From positions 1 through 16,457 of the forward strand of contig JACCRL010000020.1 in the NCBI GenBank assembly GCA_013813605.1: 16,457 bases of DNA. Reading direction: 5' to 3'. A model generated the notes under the pieces. The model was not told the DNA's origin and did not search any database. It saw only the letters and a program-made list of their open reading frames with translations. The DNA is from Gemmatimonadaceae bacterium. Its GTDB lineage: Bacteria; Gemmatimonadota; Gemmatimonadetes; Gemmatimonadales; Gemmatimonadaceae. A program made the translations under genes and the position numbers. Position 1 is the stretch's first letter. Every line of letters begins with the position of its first letter. This document shows, piece after piece, positions 6,762 to 14,653 of the stretch.

Positions 6762-7817
6762 ATGTCCGCGTCCTCCCTGAAAACTCTGCGCGATGCCGTC
6801 AAGCGCGGCTCCTTCGATGCGGCCTACTACATCTCGGGCGAAGACGAATTTCAGAAGGAAGACGCCGTTCGCCAGCTGGTGAACGGCGCTCTGGATCCGC
6901 AGGCCAGAGACTTCAACTTCGACACGCGCCGGGCGGCCGACCTCGACGCCGAATCGCTGAGCGTACTGCTAAGCACGCCGCCAATGATGGCGGATAGGCG
7001 GGTTCTGGTGGTGCGCGACACCGGTGGGCTCAAGAAGGATGCGCGGAAGGCACTCGATGCATACCTGAAGAAGCCGGCCGGAGATCTCCTTCTCATTCTC
7101 ACCGCGGCGCCCGCCACCAAGCCCGATACGATCCTTTCCGGCTCCACCACCCAGCTCAACTTCGAGCCGCTGACGGGTGACCGCATTCCGAAGTGGATCG
7201 CGCACCAGGCGAAGAAAGAGGCGGGCGTCGGAATTACGAGCGATGCGATCGATCTTCTGCAGGCGGCTGTCGGCAGCGACCTGCACCAGCTTGCGGCCGA
7301 GCTCGACAAGCTCGCCAGCTACACTCTTGGTGCCGACATCGACGAGGATGCCGTTACTGCCGTTGTCGGAGTGCGGCGCGGCGAAACACAGGCCGACTTT
7401 CTCGATGCGGTCGCCGACCGGAATGTGCCGCGGGCCCTCGAGCTCATCCCGCACATTCTCTCGCAGCCGAAGACAACAGCGGTGTCGGTGGTCATGGCCC
7501 TTTCCACGCAAATGCTGGGAATCGCATGGGGACGTGCGAAGCTGGACGAGGGAATTTCAGGCGGAAGGCTGGCGCAGGAATATTTCGATCTTCTCAGGCA
7601 GACCGGTGCATTCACCGGACGCTCGTGGGGGTCCGCGGCGAGTGTCTGGGCGCGCGCGGCCGAACGGTGGAGCAGTAGCGCACTCGAAGCAGCCATCGAT
7701 GCACTGCTCGATGCGGACATCGCGTTAAAGGAGAGCAAGGTGTCATCCGAAGAACAGCTGCTTGCGACGGTGGTGCTCATCCTGTGCGCAGGGGAGGAGC
7801 GGAATCTTGCCGCGTGA
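6762..7817 (+). CDS. holA: DNA polymerase III delta subunit (HolA)
   Basis: HolA is the clamp-loader subunit that opens the beta sliding clamp during DNA replication. The 351-aa length fits the family. The N-terminal domain (AAYYISGEDEFQKEDAVRQL, then NFDTRRAADLD, PPMMADRRVLVVRD and LLLILTAAPATKPDT) matches the delta subunit's degenerate AAA+ fold, which lacks a functional P-loop. The middle portion (IPKWIAHQAKKEAGVGITSDA and LAAELDKLASY) and the C-terminal helical collar domain (ALSTQMLGIAWGRAKL to SSEEQLLATVVLIL) follow in the expected order. ATG 6762 has GAGG touching it, so the ribosome-binding site is poorly spaced. A TATATT box 7 nt upstream allows a leaderless start. The stop is 19 nt before the next gene, so it probably heads a transcript that continues through mutS. 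Confidence 0.9.
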   Translation: MSASSLKTLRDAVKRGSFDAAYYISGEDEFQKEDAVRQLVNGALDPQARDFNFDTRRAADLDAESLSVLLSTPPMMADRRVLVVRDTGGLKKDARKALDAYLKKPAGDLLLILTAAPATKPDTILSGSTTQLNFEPLTGDRIPKWIAHQAKKEAGVGITSDAIDLLQAAVGSDLHQLAAELDKLASYTLGADIDEDAVTAVVGVRRGETQADFLDAVADRNVPRALELIPHILSQPKTTAVSVVMALSTQMLGIAWGRAKLDEGISGGRLAQEYFDLLRQTGAFTGRSWGSAASVWARAAERWSSSALEAAIDALLDADIALKESKVSSEEQLLATVVLILCAGEERNLAA

Positions 7818-7836
7818 ATCCGGTCAGAGAGGAAGA

Positions 7837-8838
7837 ATGCTGAGGTCGTTCGTAATATCCGTACTGGCAGTCGGCGTGGTGACGACGCTGTCACACGCGC
7901 AATCGCCCGTTTCTCCTGAGCCGGTATTCCTGAGGGCGCAGGAAATGGTGAGCGATGGTAACGCCGCCGCAGGGCGCGCCATCGTCGATTCGATCGTCAA
8001 CGCAACCACGCTCACATCGCCGCGCTATCCGGAAGCTCTTTTCTGGAGAGCGTCGCTGGCGGCAAATGCGTCCGATGCCGAGCGCGACTACAGGCACATA
8101 GTGGTGGACTTTCCGCTCGCTCCGCGTGCCGAAGAGGCACTTCTCAGGCTCGCGCAGCTGCAGCTGTCCCGTGGCGACAGGGATGGCGCCCTCGCGCATT
8201 TGCGTCGCATCGGAAGTGACTATCCCGGTGGCAGGGCGCAAGCGAGGGCCGGCTACTGGACGGCTCGCGTTCTATTCGAGAAGAACGACATCGCCGCTGC
8301 CTGCGTTGCCAACGCCGGTGCGCTGGTCCTCGCCAGCCCCGCCGAGATCGAGCTTCGCAATCAGATTCAATATCTCAGTCAGCGGTGCCCGACCCAGACG
8401 GCGACGACACAGCCGGCCGCTCCGCCTACGCTCAGACCGCCCCCAACCGCCAACGATTCAAAGCCCACGGTCCTTCCTGCTCCCAGCATCCCATCCGCAT
8501 CCGCGGGAAAGACCGACCCCACCGTGCCGCCGCCAGTCAGGGTCGAGAAGCCGGTCGAGAAGGTCGAAAAACCCGTCACGCCGCGGATCCCGGCGGAACG
8601 ACCCGCTGCGTCATCGAGCGGAGGCTGGTCGGTGCAGGTGGCCGCGTACAACACGAGAGCAGAAGGTGAAAAGTTTGCCGCCACGCTCGAAGCGAAAGGA
8701 TACGATGCGCGAGTGGATGGGACGGTCAAGCCGTTCCGGGTGAAGATAGGAAGGTATTCCACGGCTGCAGAAGCCAACGCAGCGCTGGCGAAAATAAAGG
8801 CGAAGCGGATGGATGGCTTCGTAACGAGGGCGCAATAG
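7837..8838 (+). CDS. Secreted SPOR-domain protein with tetratricopeptide-like repeats
   Basis: This 333-aa protein has a Sec signal peptide (MLRSFVISVLAVGVVTTLSHA, likely cleaved before Gln22). Residues about 28-182 are helical and repeat-like (YPEALFWRASLAANA, APRAEEALLRLAQLQL, GGRAQARAGYWTARVLFE), similar to the YbgF/Tol-Pal tetratricopeptide type. A Pro/Lys/Glu-rich linker spans about 190-258. A C-terminal SPOR domain at about 262-332 (WSVQVAAYNTRAEGEKF to FRVKIGRYSTAAEANAAL) should bind glycan strands stripped of peptide at division septa. I chose ATG 7837 because AGAGAGGA (7826-7833) precedes it and it begins a proper signal peptide; the frame opens earlier inside holA. It lies between holA and mutS with a 2-nt gap to mutS. 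A role in cell division or envelope upkeep is inferred. Confidence 0.88.
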   Translation: MLRSFVISVLAVGVVTTLSHAQSPVSPEPVFLRAQEMVSDGNAAAGRAIVDSIVNATTLTSPRYPEALFWRASLAANASDAERDYRHIVVDFPLAPRAEEALLRLAQLQLSRGDRDGALAHLRRIGSDYPGGRAQARAGYWTARVLFEKNDIAAACVANAGALVLASPAEIELRNQIQYLSQRCPTQTATTQPAAPPTLRPPPTANDSKPTVLPAPSIPSASAGKTDPTVPPPVRVEKPVEKVEKPVTPRIPAERPAASSSGGWSVQVAAYNTRAEGEKFAATLEAKGYDARVDGTVKPFRVKIGRYSTAAEANAALAKIKAKRMDGFVTRAQ

Positions 8839-8840
8839 CG

Positions 8841-11474
8841 GTGAGCCGCGTCGCATCAACGCCGTTGACGCAGCAGTACCGGGAGATCAAGTCGCGTCAT
8901 CAGGACGCGATTCTGTTCTTCAGGATGGGAGAGTTCTACGAGATGTTCTATGAGGACGCAGAGGTCGCGTCGAGAGCACTCGGCCTCACTCTCACCTCGC
9001 GGAACAACGGCGGCGCGAGCGAAGTACCGCTTGCCGGGGTCCCCGTTAAGGCGGCGGGCGACTACCTGCGCCGCCTCATCCAGCAGGGATTTCGCGTCTC
9101 GATCTGCGAGCAGACGGAAGATCCGAAGCTCGCGCGCGGCATAGTGAAGCGCGAAGTCGTCGAGACGGTTACTCCCGGTGCTGCTTTCTCGGACGACCTG
9201 CTCGACGGGAACCGCAACAATTATCTGTGCGCGCTGAGTCGGCTTGCTGACACCGTCGGAGCGGCGGCGGTAGACCTTTCAACAGGCGAGCTCCGTCTCA
9301 CGGTCGCGCGGCTCATCGACGCGGACTCGGTGCTGTCACGACTTTCGCCCCGCGAGGTGATCATCGCGCGCGGCGGAACGCTTGACAACATCGTGAAAAC
9401 GCCGGGCGCGGGCGAAGGCCCGCTCCTCACCGAGCGCGAGCCGTGGGAGTTCGACTCGGGACTGGGAACAGATCTTCTCGCCGCGCGGTTCGGCGTGAGC
9501 TCACTCGATGCGTTCGGCATCGAAGAGGGCGATAGCGTCGCGGTCGGCGCCGCCGGCGCGCTGCTGCGCTATCTGGACGAGCTCCAACCGGCGGGTATTC
9601 CCCATCTCGCGCGTCCGCGGATGGAGAGGCCGGGTGGCGTGATGCCGCTCGACGAGATGACACGGCGGAACCTCGAGCTCGTCGAATCAATGCGCGGTGC
9701 CGACACATCGGGCACGCTGCTCGATGTGCTCGACAGAACGCTGACGCCGATGGGAGCACGGCGTCTCCGCGAATGGATACTGGCTCCGCTGGTGGACCTT
9801 TCCGCGATCGAGCAGCGGCTCGACGCGGTAGAAGCATTTGGCGACCCGCTCGTTCGCGAAGCGCTGCGGGAGGCGCTCGATGGCGTGCGCGACATGGAAC
9901 GGCTGGCGGGAAAAACCGCTGCCGGACGAGCGTCGCCGCGGGAGCTGCGCGCGCTCGGCGATTCAATTTACCGGCTGCCCGCAGTCGAGAAAGCGCTGGC
10001 GAGGGCGAAGGAAGCTGCCGCGGCAGGAGGCGTGGCGGCACTCGATAGCTACAGCTCGCTCTGGGACGGGTGCGACGACCTCTGTGAAGAGGTGCGCCGA
10101 GTTCTCGTCGACCGCCCGCCGGTGATGATCGGCGACGAGGCGAGCATTCGTGACGGAGTCGACTCCGCTCTCGACGAATGGCGCGCGCTCAGGGATGGCG
10201 GCAAGGATGCCATCGCGAGAATCCAGGCGGAGGAACGGGAGCGCACGGGTATCGGCTCCCTCAAGGTCGGCTATAACCGGGTCTTCGGTTACTTCATCGA
10301 GATCTCGAACAGCAACTCACACCTCGTACCGGCCGACTATCAGCGGCGGCAGACACTCACAGGCGCCGAACGTTTCGTAACGACTGCGCTGAAGGAGTTT
10401 GAGGAGAGAGTGCTCACCGCCGCGGAGCGAGTCGAGGCGCGCGAGCGGGAGCTGTTCGACGCACTTCGGTCGAGAACAGGGCGGGAGATCGCCAGACTGC
10501 AGGCAGTTGCGCGGATAGTTGCCGAGCTCGATGTGCTGGCATCGCTCGCCGAGGTGGCGAGCCCGGAGGGATATGTCAGGCCGGTAGTGACAACGGGGTT
10601 CGATCTCGAGATTAACGCGGGCAGGCATCCCGTCGTGGAGCGGATGATGGCGCGCGAGAAGTTCATCCCGAACGATGTCTCGCTGGCGCAAGAGGCGCGC
10701 ATGATCATCCTCACCGGACCGAACATGGCCGGCAAGTCCACGGTCCTTCGGCAAGTCGGTCTCATCGTGCTGATGGCACAGATCGGAAGCTTCGTGCCCG
10801 CATCGAGCGCGACGATCGGCATCGTCGACCGGCTTTTCACGCGTGTCGGCGCAAGCGACAACCTCGTCCGCGGCCAGTCCACGTTCATGGTTGAAATGTC
10901 GGAGACGAGTGCGATTCTCCACACCGCCACCTTGCGCAGCCTGGTGCTGCTCGACGAGATCGGACGCGGCACGTCGACGTACGACGGAATTTCGATCGCG
11001 TGGTCGGTGAGCGAGCACCTTCATGATGTGGTGGGGTGCAAGACCGTCTTCGCGACGCACTACCACGAGCTGACCCAGCTCAGCCAGCGTTTAGTAGCAG
11101 TTCGGAACTATAACGTCCAGGTGCGCGAGGCAGGCGACCGGGTGCTTTTCCTGCATAAGCTGCAGCCGGGCGGAGCTGACAGGTCGTACGGGATCGAGGT
11201 CGGGCGCCTCGCCGGCCTCCCGGCTTCGGTGCTGGAGCGGGCAAGGGAGCTGCTCCGGCACCTGGAAGCGGAACAAATCGTGCCTCGCACCGGTCGCACT
11301 GGAACGCGACAGGTCTCCGTGGACCAGCTGCCGCTGTTCGCGATTGCGGAGCACCCGATCGTCGGTGAACTCAGAAAGGTGGAGCCAGATACGATGACAC
11401 CAATACAGGCGCTCGCGCTTCTCGCGCGGATTGTCGACGACCTGAAGGGCGCGAAGGGAGACAGGCGCGCATGA
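8841..11474 (+). CDS. mutS: DNA mismatch repair protein MutS
   Basis: MutS recognises mismatched bases and small loops and starts methyl- or nick-directed repair with MutL. The protein is 877 aa, close to the E. coli size. The mismatch-reading Phe-x-Glu motif is at residues 32-34 in GEFYEMF. The core and lever domains follow, with the typical NYLELVESM-like segment reading RRNLELVESMRG and the clamp segment LKVGYNRVFGYFIEIS. The ATPase has Walker A GPNMAGKS at 626-633 and Walker B LVLLDE at 701-706 followed by GRGTSTYDG. Near the end, QLPLF (829-833) fits the beta-clamp binding motif of MutS proteins, and the C-terminus carries the short helical dimerisation tail. The start is GTG, 2 nt after the SPOR gene stop; the stop overlaps the next gene's ATG. 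It is the MutS1 type, not MutS2. Confidence 0.98.
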   Translation: MSRVASTPLTQQYREIKSRHQDAILFFRMGEFYEMFYEDAEVASRALGLTLTSRNNGGASEVPLAGVPVKAAGDYLRRLIQQGFRVSICEQTEDPKLARGIVKREVVETVTPGAAFSDDLLDGNRNNYLCALSRLADTVGAAAVDLSTGELRLTVARLIDADSVLSRLSPREVIIARGGTLDNIVKTPGAGEGPLLTEREPWEFDSGLGTDLLAARFGVSSLDAFGIEEGDSVAVGAAGALLRYLDELQPAGIPHLARPRMERPGGVMPLDEMTRRNLELVESMRGADTSGTLLDVLDRTLTPMGARRLREWILAPLVDLSAIEQRLDAVEAFGDPLVREALREALDGVRDMERLAGKTAAGRASPRELRALGDSIYRLPAVEKALARAKEAAAAGGVAALDSYSSLWDGCDDLCEEVRRVLVDRPPVMIGDEASIRDGVDSALDEWRALRDGGKDAIARIQAEERERTGIGSLKVGYNRVFGYFIEISNSNSHLVPADYQRRQTLTGAERFVTTALKEFEERVLTAAERVEARERELFDALRSRTGREIARLQAVARIVAELDVLASLAEVASPEGYVRPVVTTGFDLEINAGRHPVVERMMAREKFIPNDVSLAQEARMIILTGPNMAGKSTVLRQVGLIVLMAQIGSFVPASSATIGIVDRLFTRVGASDNLVRGQSTFMVEMSETSAILHTATLRSLVLLDEIGRGTSTYDGISIAWSVSEHLHDVVGCKTVFATHYHELTQLSQRLVAVRNYNVQVREAGDRVLFLHKLQPGGADRSYGIEVGRLAGLPASVLERARELLRHLEAEQIVPRTGRTGTRQVSVDQLPLFAIAEHPIVGELRKVEPDTMTPIQALALLARIVDDLKGAKGDRRA

Positions 11475-12124
11475 GTGCAACGCGACTGCTGGTGCTCGCC
11501 TTCGCCGCGCTGACCGCGGCGGCCTGCAAGAAAGGGGAAGGATCGAGCCTTCCCTTCCGGACCATCGGGAGGCAGCCCGATGTCGCGCCGGTGATGCTCA
11601 ACCCGGTGCTGCCCTTCCGGTATCCGCCGGCGCTTTACGCACAGAAGGTCCAGGGCAACGTCACGTTACGGATTTATATCGACAACGCTGGACAGCTCGT
11701 CGCCGACTCGACGCAGATTGCGGAGACCTCCGGTTTCAGCGCGCTCGATTCGGCAGCGATCAAGGGTTCGCGCGATCTGCGGTTCGAGCCGGCGAGAACG
11801 AGGGGCGCGGCAGTGCCCGTTTCGATCCTTCTGCCGGTCTTTTTCCGCCACCCCGATGCGCCTGCTCTTTCCGGTGATTCGCTCATCGCCCGTCCAGTGA
11901 CGGACTCCGCGCCCAAGGCCGCCCCGGTCGTGAAGCCGGTAGCCGTTCCGGACACCGCGAAAAAGGACACCGTCGTGATGAGCCCGATGCCGGCGGCAAC
12001 GACGAAGAAGCCGGCCGCCACTACGACGAAGCGGGCGACGACCACGAGGAAGAAAGCGCCGACACGTCGTACGACCACACCCCGCCGCACGACGACGACC
12101 AAGAAGCGCCCGACGACGCGCTAG
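11471..12124 (+). CDS. TonB C-terminal-domain protein with basic Thr/Lys/Arg tail, probable lipoprotein
   Basis: This 217-aa protein begins with a signal sequence ending in AAAC (Cys19). The lipobox is imperfect, with Ala where Leu is usual, so lipidation is likely but not certain. Residues about 44-126 form a TonB_C-like domain (YPPALYAQKVQGNVTLRIYI, then SALDSAAIKGSRDLRFEPA). The protein lacks the usual order of TonB, where this domain comes last after a Pro-rich spacer; here it comes first, followed by a Pro/Ala linker and a 42-residue tail (176-217) of 18 Thr and 15 Lys/Arg with no acidic residue. The tail resembles histone H1-like or envelope-binding low-complexity tails. The ATG overlaps the mutS stop by four bases, and the stop abuts the next ATG. 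Function is unknown; a periplasmic or outer-envelope scaffold is one possibility. Confidence 0.75.
   Translation: MSATRLLVLAFAALTAAACKKGEGSSLPFRTIGRQPDVAPVMLNPVLPFRYPPALYAQKVQGNVTLRIYIDNAGQLVADSTQIAETSGFSALDSAAIKGSRDLRFEPARTRGAAVPVSILLPVFFRHPDAPALSGDSLIARPVTDSAPKAAPVVKPVAVPDTAKKDTVVMSPMPAATTKKPAATTTKRATTTRKKAPTRRTTTPRRTTTTKKRPTTR
11996..12121 (+). repeat. Low-complexity Thr/Lys/Arg-coding tract
   Basis: Bases coding the last 42 residues of the TonB_C-domain protein are built from repeated ACG/ACC/ACA Thr codons interleaved with AAG/CGC/CGG. Synonymous codons vary, which argues for selection on the amino acid pattern and not for simple DNA slippage. Confidence 0.6.
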
Positions 12125-13519
12125 ATGACACCCGAGAGAAATCGCCGGCCCTACGACAGCGTACTCGACACTGTCGGCTGGACGCCGCTGATACGACTCA
12201 ACCGCGTCACGCGCGGAATCCGGACACCGGTTTACGCGAAGGCGGAGTTCTTCAATCCCGGCGGTTCGGTAAAAGACCGAATCGGCCTACCGATCATCGA
12301 GCGCGCGGAAAAAGAGGGACGGCTCAAGCCCGGCGGCACGATCGTCGAGGGGACGAGCGGAAACACCGGCATCGGGCTCGCCATCGCCGCGGCGCTCCGC
12401 GGTTACAAGTGCATCTTCACGATGCCGGACAAGATGTCGCAGGAGAAAGTACGACTGCTGCGGGCATTTGGCGCGGAAGTAATTGTCACTCCGACGGCCG
12501 TTCCGCCGGATCATCCCGACAACTACGTCATGATGGCGAAGCGGATCGCGAGTGAGACGCCGAACGCGATACACGCCGACCAGTTCTACAATGACGCAAA
12601 CCCTGAAGCCCATTATGCGACGACGGGGCCCGAGTTGTGGGAGCAGACCGAGGGCCGGATCACGCACTTCGTCGCCGCGGCGGGCACTGGCGGGACACTC
12701 ACCGGTGCCGGACGCTACCTGAAGGAAAAGAATCCGAAGATCCGACTCATCGCCGGAGATCCGGCCGGCTCCATCCTCGCTGAATACTGGCGGAGCAAGG
12801 GCAAGAACAAGATCGAGGGAACGCCATACAAGATCGAAGGCATCGGACAGGACAAAGTGCCGGGCACGCTCGACATGAGCGTTGTCGACGAGTATCACAC
12901 CGTCGGCGACAAGGATTCATTCACGATGGCGAGGCGGCTCACGCGTGAAGAGGGCCTCTTCGTCGGTGGCTCGTCAGGGCTCATCACCTCGATTGCGCTC
13001 AAGGTGGCTCGCGAGTCCGATGACCCGAAGGCCTGCGTCGTGACTTTCCTCTGCGATACCGGGGAGCGTTACCTGTCCAAGCTTTACAGCGACGAGTGGA
13101 TGCGCGAGAACCAGATGCTCGACAGTCCACGCGTCGCCCTCCACCACGTGCTCGGCAGAAAGGATGGCGTTGCGCCGGCGGTCGTGAGCGTTGCGCCGGG
13201 CGCGACGGTGAGGCAGGCAATCGGGCTCATGAGCCTGCACGATGTGTCACAACTGCCGGTGATGGATGGGGCTAACTGCGTCGGCTCGGTGAGTGACTGG
13301 TCGCTTTCGCAGAAGAGCCTGGAGAATCCGAAGCTGCTCGACAGCACGGTCAGCGACATCATGGATTCGCCGTTCCCGATGGTGTCGTCCGATCAGCCCG
13401 TGGACAGCGTGGTGAAGCTGCTGTCGAAATCCAACCCCGCGGTGCTGGTGCAGGAGCGGGGGCTGGTGCAGGGGATAGTCACCAGGTCGGATATGCTGCA
13501 CTTCATGATGTCGCGGTGA
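12125..13519 (+). CDS. cbs: Cystathionine beta-synthase with C-terminal CBS domain pair
   Basis: This PLP enzyme of 464 aa is expected to condense homocysteine with serine to cystathionine (transsulfuration), though beta-synthases of this fold can also use O-acetylserine. The Schiff-base lysine is Lys50 in GGSVKDR; the substrate loop TSGNTG follows at 77-82, and the PLP-phosphate loop GTGGT is at 187-191. The segment GIGQDKVPGTLD is typical of cystathionine beta-synthase rather than plain cysteine synthase. From about residue 335 a Bateman module of two CBS domains follows (VSVAPGATVRQAIGLM ... SQLPVMDG; SDIMDSPFPMV ... GIVTRSDML), probably sensing an adenosyl ligand. There is no N-terminal haem domain. 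ATG 12125 directly follows the previous TAG, so it is in the same transcript as mutS. Confidence 0.93.
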   Translation: MTPERNRRPYDSVLDTVGWTPLIRLNRVTRGIRTPVYAKAEFFNPGGSVKDRIGLPIIERAEKEGRLKPGGTIVEGTSGNTGIGLAIAAALRGYKCIFTMPDKMSQEKVRLLRAFGAEVIVTPTAVPPDHPDNYVMMAKRIASETPNAIHADQFYNDANPEAHYATTGPELWEQTEGRITHFVAAAGTGGTLTGAGRYLKEKNPKIRLIAGDPAGSILAEYWRSKGKNKIEGTPYKIEGIGQDKVPGTLDMSVVDEYHTVGDKDSFTMARRLTREEGLFVGGSSGLITSIALKVARESDDPKACVVTFLCDTGERYLSKLYSDEWMRENQMLDSPRVALHHVLGRKDGVAPAVVSVAPGATVRQAIGLMSLHDVSQLPVMDGANCVGSVSDWSLSQKSLENPKLLDSTVSDIMDSPFPMVSSDQPVDSVVKLLSKSNPAVLVQERGLVQGIVTRSDMLHFMMSR

Positions 13520-13524
13520 CCGTA

Positions 13525-13551
13525 ACTGCCAAAAACGCGTTCAGTGGCAGT
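13525..13551 (+). other. Small stem-loop between cbs and ddl
   Basis: ACTGCC (13525-13530) pairs with GGCAGT (13546-13551) around a 15-nt loop holding AACGCGTT. It starts 5 nt after the cbs stop and ends 34 nt before the ddl start. No T-run follows, so strong termination is unlikely. Confidence 0.25.
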
Positions 13552-13567
13552 CGCAGTCAGAAACCAT

Positions 13568-13574
13568 AAAGGAG
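13568..13574 (+). promoter_or_regulatory. Ribosome-binding site deciding the ddl start
   Basis: AAAGGAG lies 11 nt upstream of ATG 13586. It supports that start over the in-frame GTG at 13544. Confidence 0.6.
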
Positions 13575-13585
13575 CAACGCAGTCA

Positions 13586-14584
13586 ATGAACATTACGGTC
13601 CTGATGGGCGGAACGTCTTCCGAGCGCAATGTCTCTCTGGCATCGGGAATCCGCATCGTGCAGGCGCTTCGGTCGAAGGGCCACAAGGTGATCGCGCTCG
13701 ATCCGGCGCGCGGACTGCTGAGCGAGGCCGAGGAGAAAAAACTTGGCGAAGGAACGGTTGGCGTGGAGCCGCCGTCGCTCGAGTCGCTCTCGAAAGTCGC
13801 GGCGGGCGCGTTTCTGCCGAACCTGACGACGATGAAGGAGATCACCGGCGCCGACGTCGTGCTGCTCGCGCTGCACGGTGGGCAGGGAGAGGATGGAACG
13901 CTGCAGGCGCTGCTCGACATGGCACGCGTCAGGTATTCGGGGAGCGGTCACCTGTCGAGTGCGCTCGCGATGGACAAGGACCTGTCAAAGAAGCTGTTTC
14001 GTGCCGCCAACGTGAAGACGGCCGACTGGCTGATGCAGCCGGCGACGGTCGAGCAGGTCGAGGGGTACCTCGGATTGCCGGTCATCGTGAAGCCGTCAAA
14101 GCAGGGATCGACGGTTGGGCTGACGCTCGTCAAGAAACGGGAGGATATTGCGCCCGCCATCGAGGAGGCGCTCAAGTACGACGACGAAGTCATGATCGAG
14201 CGCTTCGTGCCGGGGCGTGAGTTCACGGTCGGGGTGCTGGGCGAGATCGCGTTTCCGGTTGGTGAGATCATCTCCAAGCACGAGATCTACGACTACGAGT
14301 GCAAGTACACGCCGGGAATGGCGACGGAAGTTTTTCCGGCCGACCTCCCTGATGATGTCGCGGAGCGGATGCAGGAGCAGGCGGTCGCAGCGTTTCGGTC
14401 GCTCAAGCTCAGGGGATGTGCGCGCATCGACTTCCGGCTGACCACCGAGGGCGAGTCCTACTGCCTCGAGGCCAACACGTTGCCTGGAATGACCGAGCTG
14501 AGTCTTGTACCGCAGGGTGCCGCGGCGATGGGAATCGACTTTCCCGAGCTCTGCGAGCGGATCGCGAAGCTCGCCCTCGAGTGA
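13586..14584 (+). CDS. ddl: D-alanine--D-alanine ligase
   Basis: Ddl makes the D-Ala-D-Ala dipeptide for peptidoglycan precursors using ATP, in the cytoplasm. The protein has 332 aa from ATG 13586. ATP-grasp architecture is complete. The N-terminal substrate part has MGGTSSERNVSLASG with the catalytic Glu in SSER, then LALHGGQGEDG and YSGSGHLSSALAMDK. The ATP-binding part has VIVKPSKQGSTVGL and the ERFVPGREFTVGVLG segment. The C-terminal metal site is RIDFRL with CLEANTLPGMTELSL. AAAGGAG, 11 nt upstream, selects this start over GTG 13544. It lies 66 nt after cbs and 69 nt before the rhomboid gene. Whether it makes D-Ala-D-Ala or a resistance-type D-Ala-D-Lac was not resolved, but nothing seen suggests the latter. 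Confidence 0.93.
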   Translation: MNITVLMGGTSSERNVSLASGIRIVQALRSKGHKVIALDPARGLLSEAEEKKLGEGTVGVEPPSLESLSKVAAGAFLPNLTTMKEITGADVVLLALHGGQGEDGTLQALLDMARVRYSGSGHLSSALAMDKDLSKKLFRAANVKTADWLMQPATVEQVEGYLGLPVIVKPSKQGSTVGLTLVKKREDIAPAIEEALKYDDEVMIERFVPGREFTVGVLGEIAFPVGEIISKHEIYDYECKYTPGMATEVFPADLPDDVAERMQEQAVAAFRSLKLRGCARIDFRLTTEGESYCLEANTLPGMTELSLVPQGAAAMGIDFPELCERIAKLALE

Positions 14585-14653
14585 GGGGTTCCGGAGGAAC
14601 ACCGCGGCGCCGGATGGGTCTCATTAGATAGACATCCCACGTCCCAGGTCAGC

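Noticed and set aside
7762..7836. Earlier in-frame start of the SPOR protein inside holA
   Set aside because: It would bury the signal peptide behind 25 Arg/Cys/Gly-rich residues; ATG 7837 has a proper ribosome-binding site.
10317..11066. 249-codon - strand frame opposite the mutS ATPase region
   Set aside because: The + strand codes intact Walker motifs here; the antisense product shows Arg/His-rich composition typical of a shadow frame.
11996..12121. Tandem DNA repeat or CRISPR-like array in the Thr/Lys/Arg tail
   Set aside because: The pattern is at the amino acid level with varied codons; there are no regular spacers or identical repeat units.
14588..14600. Hairpin GTTCC-GGA-GGAAC just after ddl as a terminator
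   Set aside because: It is only 5 bp with no T-run, and the next gene follows within 69 nt on the same strand.
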